A stretch of 12,572 bases of DNA. It comes from Candidatus Dadabacteria bacterium. GTDB taxonomy: Bacteria > Desulfobacterota_D > UBA1144 > Nemesobacterales > JADFKM01. Under the pieces are notes generated by a model. That model saw nothing but the letters and a program-made list of their open reading frames with translations, was not told the origin of the DNA and made no database searches. The position numbers and the translations under genes were made by a program. Where the stretch lies: contig JADFKM010000060.1 in NCBI GenBank assembly GCA_022564935.1, positions 1-12,572 of the forward strand, written 5' to 3'. Shown piece after piece: positions 5,718-12,572 of this stretch. The stretch's first letter is position 1, and each line of letters starts with the position of its first letter.

Positions 5718-6725
5718 GTGCAGGAGCTAATTTCGGCTTTACGTTCTTCACCTCAATTAGCCCATAAAGAAAAGTTGAGAAATCTATGGCACCTGTTGCC
5801 CCGAGTCTCTGAAGTTGACGGTAACGAAGTGATTCTTGGCGACGATGCGGCTGCAATTAAAACCCAAAACGGCTACCTGCTTCTTGCCGCCGAAGGTGTC
5901 TATCCCCCTCTTTTAAGATCGAACCCCTACCTTGCGGGACGCACTTCCGTTCTTGCAAACGTAAACGATATCTACGCTATGGGCGGAAGACCCCTCGCTG
6001 TTGTAGATGTGATATTTGGATCCCATTTTGAAGAAGTCGACCAGGTACTTCGCGGAATTATGGATAATTCCACCCGTTACAGGGTTCCACTGGTTGGCGG
6101 ACACTTAACTTCGGAAGCCGGTTTTTCTTCGGTTTCCGTCTTCATATTGGGTAGAGCCGTTAAACTGCTTTCGAGTTTTGATGCCGCGGTGGACGATGAT
6201 TTGGTTTTTATTTCTAACCTTAATGGGAAATTCTATTCGGGTTTTAACTTCTGGGATTCTTCGAGTAGCTTGAGTGATGAAGAGGCCTTGGGGCAGTTAG
6301 AACTTCTACCTCTCATAGCCGAGGATGGATTAGCGGATGCAGCAAAGGATATAAGCATGGCCGGGCTTATTGGTTCTATACTGATGTTCCTTGAGGGTTC
6401 CGGCAAGGGAGCGGAGATTTATATCGACAGAATTCCCAGGCCTTTTGAGATTCCTTTAAAACAATGGTTTCTTTCGTTTCCAAGTTTTGGATTTATTTTA
6501 TCTCTGAAACCCTTTAACACTCCAAAGCTTAAGAAGAGATTCGAAAAGTTAGATCTAGTGTGTAAAAGGATTGGGAAGGTGACCCTAGGCCATCGGGTCT
6601 TTTTCGTTAACGATAACGGCAAAAAAGAACTTTTCTGGGATCTTAGTATTCGGCCTTTTATTGGTCTTAACAAACTAAACTCAAAAAAGGTGAGTAATGG
6701 AAGAAGCAAGAAATCAGATAGATAG
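5718..6725 (+). CDS. AIR synthase (PurM)-like protein, Sll0787-like
   Basis: This 335-residue protein has the PurM/ThiL/SelD/HypE ATP-binding fold. It shows G-D-D-A-A-A-I (41-47), then A-N-V-N-D-I-Y-A-M-G-G-R-P (80-92), and V-G-G-H-L (126-130) before a conserved hydrophobic strand and G-R. Such proteins use ATP to activate a carbonyl or amide oxygen, often with ammonia or another nucleophile. It is not a purine-biosynthesis PurM: its context and partner GNAT match the Nit1C Sll0787 family, whose reaction is unknown. The start is GTG 5718, 4 nt after GGGAGGA; no ATG precedes the conserved block. The last 29 nt overlap the regulator gene. The C-terminal basic tail (S-N-G-R-S-K-K-S-D-R) lies in that overlap. 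Confidence 0.78.
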   Translation: MQELISALRSSPQLAHKEKLRNLWHLLPRVSEVDGNEVILGDDAAAIKTQNGYLLLAAEGVYPPLLRSNPYLAGRTSVLANVNDIYAMGGRPLAVVDVIFGSHFEEVDQVLRGIMDNSTRYRVPLVGGHLTSEAGFSSVSVFILGRAVKLLSSFDAAVDDDLVFISNLNGKFYSGFNFWDSSSSLSDEEALGQLELLPLIAEDGLADAAKDISMAGLIGSILMFLEGSGKGAEIYIDRIPRPFEIPLKQWFLSFPSFGFILSLKPFNTPKLKKRFEKLDLVCKRIGKVTLGHRVFFVNDNGKKELFWDLSIRPFIGLNKLNSKKVSNGRSKKSDR

Positions 6726-7284
6726 GATCGTCTCAAAGCTGGGAGAAAAGATAAAGGCCCTTCGAAAAGATACGGGCTTGTCTCTGAAGGACTTATCTCG
6801 AAGATCGGGCATCTCTGCCGCTGCGATTCACAAGATTGAGTCGAATGGAATAATGCCGACTATAACTACTATGATGAAAATTGCAGACTCTTTGGGAAAG
6901 AAAGTGAGCTATTTCATTGAGGAAGAAAGTGAAAACAATGATGCCTTTTTTGTTCCGTACTCAAAGCGTGAATCTATTTTAACTTTTAAGAAGGGATTAA
7001 CTCTACAGGGTATCTCTGCAAAGAAGTACGGAGATTTTATTATGACTGCGGCTTGTGCGGTTGTTGATGTAGGAGCCTCAAGCGGCACTAAGCCTATGAG
7101 TCATCGCGGAGAAGAGTTGGTATGCTGTCTCCAAGGAAAAATGGAATTTCGGCTGAAAGATATTACCCATTTATTAGGCCCTGGCGATAGTCTTCATTTC
7201 AGAACTCATCTGGAGCACAGCTGGAAAAATGTCGGTGATGTTCCGGCGAAGTTGATATGGATACTTGCCATTGCACCGTCCTGA
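6697..7284 (+). CDS. XRE-family transcriptional regulator with C-terminal cupin sensor
   Basis: The 195-residue protein has an N-terminal helix-turn-helix of the Cro/CI (XRE) type at about 17-70 (L-R-K-D-T-G-L-S-L-K-D-L-S-R-R-S-G-I-S-A-A-A-I-H-K-I-E). A cupin barrel follows at about 115-192, with H-R-G-E-E-L near 136, P-G-D-S-L-H-F near 162-168 and H-S-W near 174. This HTH-cupin architecture (SutR/PuuR-like) typically senses a small metabolite or metal and controls an adjacent catabolic operon. The ATG at 6697 lies inside the end of the PurM-like gene with an AAAAGGTGAG site upstream. Lying third in the operon, it probably regulates its own transcription through the palindrome at 5186-5202. 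The ligand cannot be read from the sequence. Confidence 0.85.
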   Translation: MEEARNQIDRIVSKLGEKIKALRKDTGLSLKDLSRRSGISAAAIHKIESNGIMPTITTMMKIADSLGKKVSYFIEEESENNDAFFVPYSKRESILTFKKGLTLQGISAKKYGDFIMTAACAVVDVGASSGTKPMSHRGEELVCCLQGKMEFRLKDITHLLGPGDSLHFRTHLEHSWKNVGDVPAKLIWILAIAPS

Positions 7285-7303
7285 GACCAAAGGAGGTAAT
7301 TTA

Positions 7304-8608
7304 GTGGTAGCTGAAATCAGAATGCAAGAAGAAAGCACGCGAACTAAGTATCTTGCAGAACGGATTAAGGAGGCCAATACCACTGCTATAGAAAGAATAC
7401 TTTCTGTTGAACCCACTCTTGTTGACGTCGATACTGCATTAAACGTAATACCCGATATGACCCCAAACACTATACTTCACGCGGGTCCCCCGATTGATTG
7501 GGAAGGGATGTGCGATCCGATGAGAAGAGCCCTTAGAGGAGCTTTGATATTTGAAGGTTTAGCCGATAGCGATCAAAAGGCCGGGGAGCTGCTGCGTGCA
7601 AATCAAATAAAACTTTCACCAAACCATCACCATGATGCTGTAGGTCCGATGACGGGGGTTATCTCCCCTTCTATGCCTGTGATTGTCACAAGGGATTCAA
7701 CGTATGGGAAAACGGCTTATTCCACTTTTAATGAAGGTGGGGGTAAGGCCCTGTGGTTTGGGGCTTTTGGAAAAGAGACCCTTCAGCGCCTTAACTGGCT
7801 AAAGGATGTGTTTGGTTCCGTAATGAAAAGGGTAATTGCTAAAACGGGAGGCATTTCTATCTGGAATATTCTGGCTCAGGGCATTCAGATGGGAGATGAA
7901 TGTCATAATCGTCATTCGGCTTCAACTAATCTTTTCCTAAAAGGCATCGTTGAGCCTCTTCTTTCTATAGATCTGTCACGTGAAGTCGTTATGCAGGCGT
8001 ATAAATTTATTGCGGGAAATAGCCATTTCTTTCTAAACATTACGATGACGGCAAGCAAGCTCGCAATGGATGCAGCCCATCATGTAAGAGATTCCACAGT
8101 ATTGACCGCTATGTCTCGAAACGGGACGGAGTTCGGAATCCGTGTTAGCGGGCTGGGGGACAGTTGGTTTGTAGCGCCTGCTCCTTATCTTCATGATGCT
8201 CTTTATAGTCCCGGATATGGTCCCGGTGAGGGTGCACCCGATATTGGGGATAGCTCGATTATCGAAACAATGGGACTGGGAGGGTTCGCTATTGCCGCCG
8301 CGCCTGCGATGGCCTCTTTTGCAGGGGGAGGTTTCGAAGAAGCTGTGAATATAACAAAGCAGATGGGTCTGATTACACTCTTTGAAAACCCCACATTTAG
8401 AATTCCCGCTTTGGACTTTAAAGGAACTCCGACAGGTGTCGATATTCGCAGGTTTTTAGAAACCGGGATTCTTCCGAGCATAAACAGTGCGGTGGTTCAT
8501 AAAAGTTCTGGGGCGGGGCAGATTGGAGCCGGGATCGCAAAAGCTCCCTATGAGTGTTTTATAGAGGCTCTTAAGGCTTTTGGAAAGAAATATAGTTTGG
8601 CGGCATAG
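7304..8608 (+). CDS. allG: DUF1116 protein, AllG/YlbE-like oxamate carbamoyltransferase component
   Basis: This 434-residue protein belongs to the DUF1116 (YlbE) family. Recognised features are D-V-D-T-A-L-N-V-I-P near the start, H-A-G-P-P-I-D-W-E-x-M-C-x-P-M, L-S-P-N-H-H-H-D-A-V-G-P-M-x-G-V-I-S-P-S-M-P, the conserved Q-M-G-D-E-C-H-N-R-H, and G-A-G-Q-I-G-A-G-I-A near the C-terminus. In E. coli the AllF-AllG-AllH complex catalyses oxamate carbamoyl transfer, making carbamoyl phosphate. Start GTG 7304 is set by an AGGAGGT site at 7291-7297, 6 nt before it; an upstream ATG at 7265 lies in the regulator gene. The stop TAG at 8606 overlaps a GTG that is a possible start of allF. The gene symbol is by similarity; the actual carbamoyl donor here may differ. 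Confidence 0.82.
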   Translation: MVAEIRMQEESTRTKYLAERIKEANTTAIERILSVEPTLVDVDTALNVIPDMTPNTILHAGPPIDWEGMCDPMRRALRGALIFEGLADSDQKAGELLRANQIKLSPNHHHDAVGPMTGVISPSMPVIVTRDSTYGKTAYSTFNEGGGKALWFGAFGKETLQRLNWLKDVFGSVMKRVIAKTGGISIWNILAQGIQMGDECHNRHSASTNLFLKGIVEPLLSIDLSREVVMQAYKFIAGNSHFFLNITMTASKLAMDAAHHVRDSTVLTAMSRNGTEFGIRVSGLGDSWFVAPAPYLHDALYSPGYGPGEGAPDIGDSSIIETMGLGGFAIAAAPAMASFAGGGFEEAVNITKQMGLITLFENPTFRIPALDFKGTPTGVDIRRFLETGILPSINSAVVHKSSGAGQIGAGIAKAPYECFIEALKAFGKKYSLAA

Positions 8609-8643
8609 TGTGTGATGATCCCTGGATTACAGAGAGGAAAAAG

Positions 8644-10206
8644 TTGGCGACAATAAGCACGTTAAAAAAAAACTACTATCAGGATTCGCTGAAGCTAATG
8701 CAGATAGGTCAAAAGCTAAGCTCTTTTCCCGGTGTTAGTAATGCATACGCTATGATGGCGACAGAAGCCAATATAAAGATGCTAAAAGAATCTGGATTGA
8801 TTATGGGGGCTTTCGACTCAGCAAATGCGAATGATCTGATCGTATCGGTTGAAGCGGAATCTGAAGAGGCGGCAAAAGAAGCGATAGACAGGTTAGATTC
8901 TCTTTTTCTTCCCAAGCAGAGCGGTGTTAGTACAAAAGAAGAATATAAAAACTTTGATTCTGCTTACGGCGCCCTACCTCAGGCAAACCTAGTAAATATT
9001 TCTGTTCCCGGCCAATATGCTAAATTGGAAGTTGCAAAGGCAATCGATAGGGGTCTTCATACGTTTCTTTACAGTGATAACTTAACGGTTGAGGAAGAAA
9101 TAGAGCTCAAGGAAAGGGCTAAAGAACGAGGACTTTTGATGATGGGCCCAGGTTGCGGCACGGCAATAATCAATGGGGTTGGTCTAGGGTTTGCAAACGT
9201 GGTAAGGCGCGGACCGATTGGAGTAGTCGGCGCGGCGGGAACAGGAATGCAGGAGGTCACCAGCCTCATCCATAATTGGGGCTCGGGGATTTCCAATGCA
9301 ATTGGGGTGGGTGGAAGGGATCTATCAGAAAGAGTCGGCGGACTCATGATGATAGAGGCTATAAGGATGCTCCAAGGAGACGAGAGCACAGAAGTTCTTC
9401 TTCTCGTTTCCAAGCCTCCTTCGGAAAAAATAGCAGAAAAAGTCCTCACCGTTGTCCGTGGAGGTAAGAAACCTGCCGCCCTTTGCTTCCTTGGAAGGAA
9501 TTCGCACAAGGAAATGGAACCAAACATTCGCTTCGCTTCCACATTGGAAGAAGCGGCTCTGGAGGCATTGAAGCTACTGGGGATAGAGAGAGAGCGCTCT
9601 ACAATTCTCTCCAGTAAGAAATGGAAAAGTAGGGCCGAGAGGTTTATTAAATCACTCCATTCCAGACAACGTTATCTTCGCGGCATATTTTCAGGCGGCA
9701 CTTTCTGTTATGAAGCCCAACAGGTACTCACCGTGATTTTAGGAAAGATTTACTCAAATGCTCCACTCGATAAGGAAAACAAATTGGAAGACTCGAGTAT
9801 AACTAAGCGTCATAGTTGCATCGATTTGGGTGAAGAAGAATTTACACAGGGTCGTCCTCATCCCATGATCGATCTAACATTGGTGAAGGAGAGGTTGATT
9901 GAAGAGGCTTCTTTCTCAGATGTAGCGGTAATTCTTTTCGATGTAGTTCTTGGATACGTAGCCAGCTCCGATCCCGCTGGTGATCTTATACCCGCGATTA
10001 AAAAAGCAAAGACTATCGCAAAGAAAAACGGAAGTTCTCTTGCGTTCGTGGCTCACGTCTGCGGTACGGAGGATGACCCACAGAACCTGGGATCACAACA
10101 GGAAAAACTAAAAAAAGCAGGGGTGTTGGTCCTTCCTACAAATGCACTTGCCTCTAGAGTTGCAGGATGGATTACAGCAAGGGGTAAAAAGGGGCTGGGA
10201 ATTTAA
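8644..10206 (+). CDS. allF: FdrA/AllF-like protein, acyl-CoA-synthetase-fold carbamoyltransferase component
   Basis: The protein matches FdrA/AllF over its length. The start K-K-x-x-Y-Q-D-S-L-K-L-M is like K-K-x-x-x-Q-D-S-x-x-L-M in E. coli FdrA. Further blocks are G-P-G-C-G-T-A-I-I-N-G, G-V-V-G-A-A-G-T-G-M-Q-E, G-V-G-G-R-D-L-S-x-x-V-G-G, V-S-K-P-P and G-R-P-H-P-M-I-D. The fold is that of succinyl-CoA synthetase, but the family acts in the oxamate carbamoyltransferase, not in CoA ligation. TTG 8644 is preferred because GAGG (8634-8637) is 6 nt upstream and the protein then starts where E. coli FdrA does. The alternative GTG 8608, overlapping the allG stop, would add 12 residues and has no ribosome-binding site. 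The length is 520 aa from TTG, somewhat shorter than E. coli FdrA. Confidence in the family is high. Confidence 0.85.
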   Translation: MATISTLKKNYYQDSLKLMQIGQKLSSFPGVSNAYAMMATEANIKMLKESGLIMGAFDSANANDLIVSVEAESEEAAKEAIDRLDSLFLPKQSGVSTKEEYKNFDSAYGALPQANLVNISVPGQYAKLEVAKAIDRGLHTFLYSDNLTVEEEIELKERAKERGLLMMGPGCGTAIINGVGLGFANVVRRGPIGVVGAAGTGMQEVTSLIHNWGSGISNAIGVGGRDLSERVGGLMMIEAIRMLQGDESTEVLLLVSKPPSEKIAEKVLTVVRGGKKPAALCFLGRNSHKEMEPNIRFASTLEEAALEALKLLGIERERSTILSSKKWKSRAERFIKSLHSRQRYLRGIFSGGTFCYEAQQVLTVILGKIYSNAPLDKENKLEDSSITKRHSCIDLGEEEFTQGRPHPMIDLTLVKERLIEEASFSDVAVILFDVVLGYVASSDPAGDLIPAIKKAKTIAKKNGSSLAFVAHVCGTEDDPQNLGSQQEKLKKAGVLVLPTNALASRVAGWITARGKKGLGI

Positions 10207-10207
10207 A

Positions 10208-11158
10208 ATGAGGGAAAAGATGAAGTTAGCTGTGGTAGCGTTTGGTGGAAACGCTCTCATGGGGAAAGATGGAAAAAGCAGTTATGCGCAGCAGATGAAC
10301 AAAACCGAACAGATATGTGGAAAACTGCTCGGACTTTTTGATCTTGGCTATGAGATTGTAATCACTCACGGAAATGGTCCTCAGGTTGGAAATTTTCTCA
10401 TGCAGCAGGAATGGTTAGCCGATGCTATTCCCCCAATGCCCCTTGATGTTTGTAATGCAATGACACAGGGTCAGATGGGATATATGATAGAGCAGAGGCT
10501 AAGAAACACTTTGATCGAAAAACGTATGGAAAAATCTGTTATCACCTTTGTTACTCAAGTAGTAGTTTCAGAGAATGACTCTGCTTTTAAAAATCCTACA
10601 AAGTTTATCGGCCCGTTTTTTGACAAAGAGGAAAGTGAGATGCTTCGGCAAGAAAAGGGCTGGCGGATGAAAGAGGATTCTGGAAGGGGTTACAGACGTG
10701 TAGTTCCCTCTCCCATGCCTATAGACATAGTTGAAAAAGAAGAAATAGTCAAGATGGCAAGTAAAGATTTTGTCGTAATAGCATGTGGAGGCGGTGGAAT
10801 CCCCGTGCTTCGAGATAAAAAGGGAAGGCTCAAGGGAGTAGAAGCCGTAATTGACAAGGATTTGGTTGCTGAGAGACTAGCTAGCCTCGTCGGTGCAGAT
10901 ACGCTTCTATTAATAACACCGGTAAGCCAGGTAGCAATTTTCTTCGGAACTTCCAAGCAGAGGAATCTGCGAAAGATGACGCTAAAAGAAGCCAAGCGCT
11001 ATTTGGCTGAGGGACATTTCCCGCCGGGAAGCATGGGGCCTAAGATCGATGCCGCAATCAAGTTTCTCCGCTCAGGCGGCAGGAGGACAATCATAACGTC
11101 GCTTGAGGGTATAAATGCGGCAATAAGAGGAGAGGCGGGAACGGAAATAGTTCAGTGA
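10208..11158 (+). CDS. allK: carbamate kinase (AllK/ArcC-like)
   Basis: The enzyme catalyses carbamoyl phosphate + ADP to ATP + carbamate, which breaks down to NH3 and CO2. The 316-residue protein has all the family blocks: V-V-A-F-G-G-N-A-L near residue 9, T-H-G-N-G-P-Q-V-G-N, P-L-D-V-C-N-A-M-T-Q-G-Q-M-G-Y, V-P-S-P-M-P, V-I-A-C-G-G-G-G-I-P-V, G-V-E-A-V-I-D-K-D-L-V-A-E-x-L-A and F-P-P-G-S-M-G-P-K-I-D-A-A. One departure is T-P-V-S-Q-V where many members have T-D-V-x-x-V. The gene starts 1 nt after allF. ATG 10208 (GGGA 7 nt upstream) and ATG 10220 (AGGG 5 nt upstream) are both plausible starts. The position after allG-allF suggests it consumes the carbamoyl phosphate they make, so AllK-type catabolic use is preferred over arginine-pathway ArcC. 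Confidence 0.9.
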   Translation: MREKMKLAVVAFGGNALMGKDGKSSYAQQMNKTEQICGKLLGLFDLGYEIVITHGNGPQVGNFLMQQEWLADAIPPMPLDVCNAMTQGQMGYMIEQRLRNTLIEKRMEKSVITFVTQVVVSENDSAFKNPTKFIGPFFDKEESEMLRQEKGWRMKEDSGRGYRRVVPSPMPIDIVEKEEIVKMASKDFVVIACGGGGIPVLRDKKGRLKGVEAVIDKDLVAERLASLVGADTLLLITPVSQVAIFFGTSKQRNLRKMTLKEAKRYLAEGHFPPGSMGPKIDAAIKFLRSGGRRTIITSLEGINAAIRGEAGTEIVQ

Positions 11159-11341
11159 TAAGGGTGAGTTAAAACGTGGCAAAGAGCGGTATGGTATTTG
11201 AGAAACTGTAACGATACGATGAGAGAAGAACAAATGGATTGCTTTTAATCTCTTGTTATACTAAGATTAGGCTGGGTGGTATGAGAACTAAGGGTTTGAA
11301 AATCCTTTACTATAATAAACAAAGCAAAGGAGGCGAAATGC
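11159..11341. other. intergenic region before the amidohydrolase gene
   Basis: A strong ribosome-binding site, AAAGGAGG (11326-11333), ends this stretch, 8 nt before the ATG at 11342. A TATAAT at 11311-11316 is present without a recognisable -35 box, so a separate promoter would need an activator. Read-through from the upstream operon is also possible, as no T-tracted terminator is seen. Confidence 0.4.
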
Positions 11342-12040
11342 ATGAAGGCAACAAGAAAGGTATTTGATGCTCATACTCATATCGGTGAAATCCCAGCATT
11401 TAAGTATTATGACCTTAAAGAAGCTGTAAAACCAACCGTGATTGAATATTCTTCTTCAAATGAATACATAAAGCATATGGATGAATACAATGTGGACCGA
11501 GCGATGGTTATCTCCAATTACGGGGTGCCGGATTCCGCGCAGCCTTTTTCTCTTAATCCCATTGTGATTGATAGCGTCCACAAAGCAGACCGCCTTGTCG
11601 GTGCTATCTGGGTTTCAGGACTGCCAAAAGACGCTGAACGCACCGAAGAAGCCTTGAGGCATGTAAAAGAAAATGGCATAGTTGCATTAAAGGCCACGTG
11701 CCTACTCGGCGGAACCTATAACCCTGGGGAATGGGATGAATCGGTAAAGGGAATTTGGAATAGTATTGTGAACGCGGCTGAGGAAAATGGTCTTGTTCTC
11801 CATATCCACACCAGCCCTGGGGGCGGTTCCGATATAGGAAACGCTTTGGAGTTTGTAAAGGAATACGGGAAACGGATTAAAGTTCATTTGGTTCACATGG
11901 GTGGCGGTGTGAGCGGTCACATAAGGATCGTTCCGAAGTTCATAGAGTTCGTAAAAGAGGGATATCAGGTTTATACCGATACCACGTGGGCGGTGGGTTT
12001 TGGTTCCAGGTGGCTGCTTCATGAGGTCGAACGAACCGGT
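11342..12040 (+). CDS. metal-dependent amidohydrolase (amidohydrolase-2 type), 3' end lost at a junction
   Basis: The N-terminal 233 residues look like a TIM-barrel amidohydrolase of the PF04909 type. The metal-binding D-A-H-T-H-I-G is at 9-15, L-H-I-H-T at 153-157 and V-H-L-V-H-M-G-G-G near 181-189, followed by Y-T-D-T-T-W-A. The usual last block (G-x-D-R-x-x-F-G-S-D-x-P) should follow H-E-V-E-R-T-G but does not: at 12040 the sequence changes to GC-rich, Arg/Pro-rich nonsense. Start ATG 11342 is favoured over ATG 11338, which stops after nine codons. The same frame happens to stay open to the window end and runs into the cytochrome c, which I do not take as a real fusion. The substrate is unknown; the neighbouring carbamoyl genes suggest an amide or ureide. 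The gene is probably non-functional as seen, or split by assembly. Confidence 0.75.
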
Positions 12041-12049
12041 CGGCGACCG
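12037..12049. repeat. 13-bp palindrome at the sequence junction
   Basis: CGGTCG-G-CGACCG is a perfect inverted repeat with one central base. It lies exactly where the amidohydrolase similarity stops and GC-rich sequence begins. It may have promoted a recombination or a chimera-forming artefact. Confidence 0.55.
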
Positions 12050-12137
12050 CCTCCGTATCGAGTCAGCGCGCCGGGCCGGTTTGGCAGTAAGGCGCCTCTT
12101 CAACCCTTTGGCATGCGACGTGCTAACCCACCGGTGA
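12039..12137 (+). other. possible tail of a GC-rich gene (partial)
   Basis: Right of the junction, the frame starting at 12039 reads V-G-D-R-L-R-I-E-S-A-R-R-A-G-L-A-V-R-R-L-F-N-P-L-A-C-D-V-L-T-H-R and then TGA at 12135-12137. About three quarters of its codons end in G or C, unlike the amidohydrolase frame. This suggests the 3' end of a different gene whose upstream part is missing. I do not recognise the peptide, and 32 codons can be open by chance. Confidence 0.25.
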
Positions 12138-12271
12138 GGCCTAATGGATTACGTCAAGAGGTCGTGAAACTCGGGCCGATAAAATCCCCGCAGCGGCTTC
12201 TCGCTGGTCGCTATGAACCACGTGGGTTCTGGACGGCGGAGCGGCCGGGAGACAACAGGGGTAGATACCTA

Positions 12272-12572
12272 ATGTACAAGTTGCCTACGCGATCGTGGCT
12301 TCCGGGATGTCTGGTCATCGCCGTGGGCCTGTTGCCGCTGGCTTTTTCGTGCCGCAGCAGCGAGCAGTTGGAAGCAATGCCCGTTTCCCAGGAAGGCTCG
12401 TGGCTTTACGTGGCACACTGTGGCGCTTGTCACGGGCGCACAGGCCGGGGGAACGGACCGGCGGCGATCGCCTTGGAGATCCGGCCTCGCGATTTTCGCA
12501 ACGAACCGTTCCGCTACATCTCGACGCTCGACGGGACGCCGACATACGAAGACCTGACACAAACGATCCGAT
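12272..12572 (+). CDS. lipoprotein c-type cytochrome (3' partial)
   Basis: The visible 100 residues start with a basic N-terminus and a hydrophobic stretch ending in a lipobox L-A-F-S-C (Cys at 27), so the protein should be a lipid-anchored exported protein. A heme-c attachment motif C-G-A-C-H follows at 50-54, in the arrangement L-Y-V-A-H-C-G-A-C-H-G-x-x-G-x-G-N-G typical of mono-heme class I cytochromes and cytochrome c domains of electron-transfer chains. ATG 12272 has AGGGG (12257-12261) 10 nt upstream and is the first residue of a sensible signal peptide. The gene runs off the window end. Its composition is distinctly GC-richer than the operon to the left. It would shuttle electrons, but the partner is not visible. 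Confidence 0.75.
   Translation, partial: MYKLPTRSWLPGCLVIAVGLLPLAFSCRSSEQLEAMPVSQEGSWLYVAHCGACHGRTGRGNGPAAIALEIRPRDFRNEPFRYISTLDGTPTYEDLTQTIR

Noticed and set aside
5718-6725. Purine-biosynthesis PurM
   Set aside because: There are no purine genes nearby, its partner is a GNAT protein, and the sequence fits the Sll0787-like branch of the fold better than true PurM.
8644-10206. Succinyl-CoA synthetase alpha/beta fusion
   Set aside because: The fold is shared, but the conserved blocks (GPxCGT, GVGGRDLS, GRPHPMID) and the neighbours DUF1116 and carbamate kinase identify FdrA/AllF.
11296-11316. Promoter TTGAAA ... TATAAT before the amidohydrolase gene
   Set aside because: The spacing is only 9 bp and nothing resembling a -35 box lies 16-18 bp upstream of TATAAT.
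1-12572. CRISPR array, insertion sequence or rRNA
   Set aside because: No regularly spaced repeats, no complete transposase with terminal repeats and no rRNA-like stretch were seen on either strand.

Overview
This looks like a contig from an environmental (probably metagenome-derived) bacterium. Three blocks of different origin adjoin one another. No species can be named from the sequence. Positions 1-3007 hold the 3' part of a nitrous-oxide-reductase accessory operon, nosD (5' cut by the window edge)-nosF-nosY-nosL. The genes are tightly coupled and use non-ATG starts. Together they would supply and mature the copper centres of a periplasmic or exported N2O reductase, whose own gene must lie to the left. 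A lone baeRF-type (eRF1-domain-3-like) gene follows at 3264-4418.

Positions 4419-5249 are a gene-poor, scarred stretch. It contains the C-terminal third of a dead tyrosine-recombinase gene: stop codons replace the residue next to the HxxR motif and the catalytic tyrosine, and the catalytic histidine has become proline. Abutting it on the opposite strand is the 3' half of a tRNA gene that ends inside the anticodon loop, next to an 8-bp inverted repeat. This is what an old integration site (att) looks like. It is followed by a well-formed sigma70-type promoter with a perfect 17-bp palindrome between its -35 and -10 boxes.

That promoter appears to drive a six-gene operon (5250-11158). It encodes a GNAT acetyltransferase of the Sll0786/MSMEG_0567 type, a PurM/AIR-synthase-like protein of the Sll0787 type, an XRE-cupin regulator, a DUF1116 protein (AllG/YlbE), an FdrA/AllF protein and a carbamate kinase (AllK/ArcC-like). 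AllF, AllG and AllK are components of the E. coli system that phosphorolyses oxamate and converts the resulting carbamoyl phosphate to ATP, NH3 and CO2. The GNAT plus PurM-like pair is otherwise known from the Nit1C nitrilase/cyanide-assimilation cluster. The third E. coli transferase component, AllH (DUF2877), is not in the window. The combination suggests a carbamoyl-compound or nitrogen-scavenging pathway of unrecorded composition and is the most interesting system here.

A metal-dependent amidohydrolase gene (11342 onward) follows but is cut at about 12040. At that point a 13-bp palindrome marks an abrupt change to GC-rich sequence. This last block carries what may be the tail of one gene and the start of a lipoprotein cytochrome c (12272 to the window end). 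The junction is either a real recombination point or an assembly chimera.
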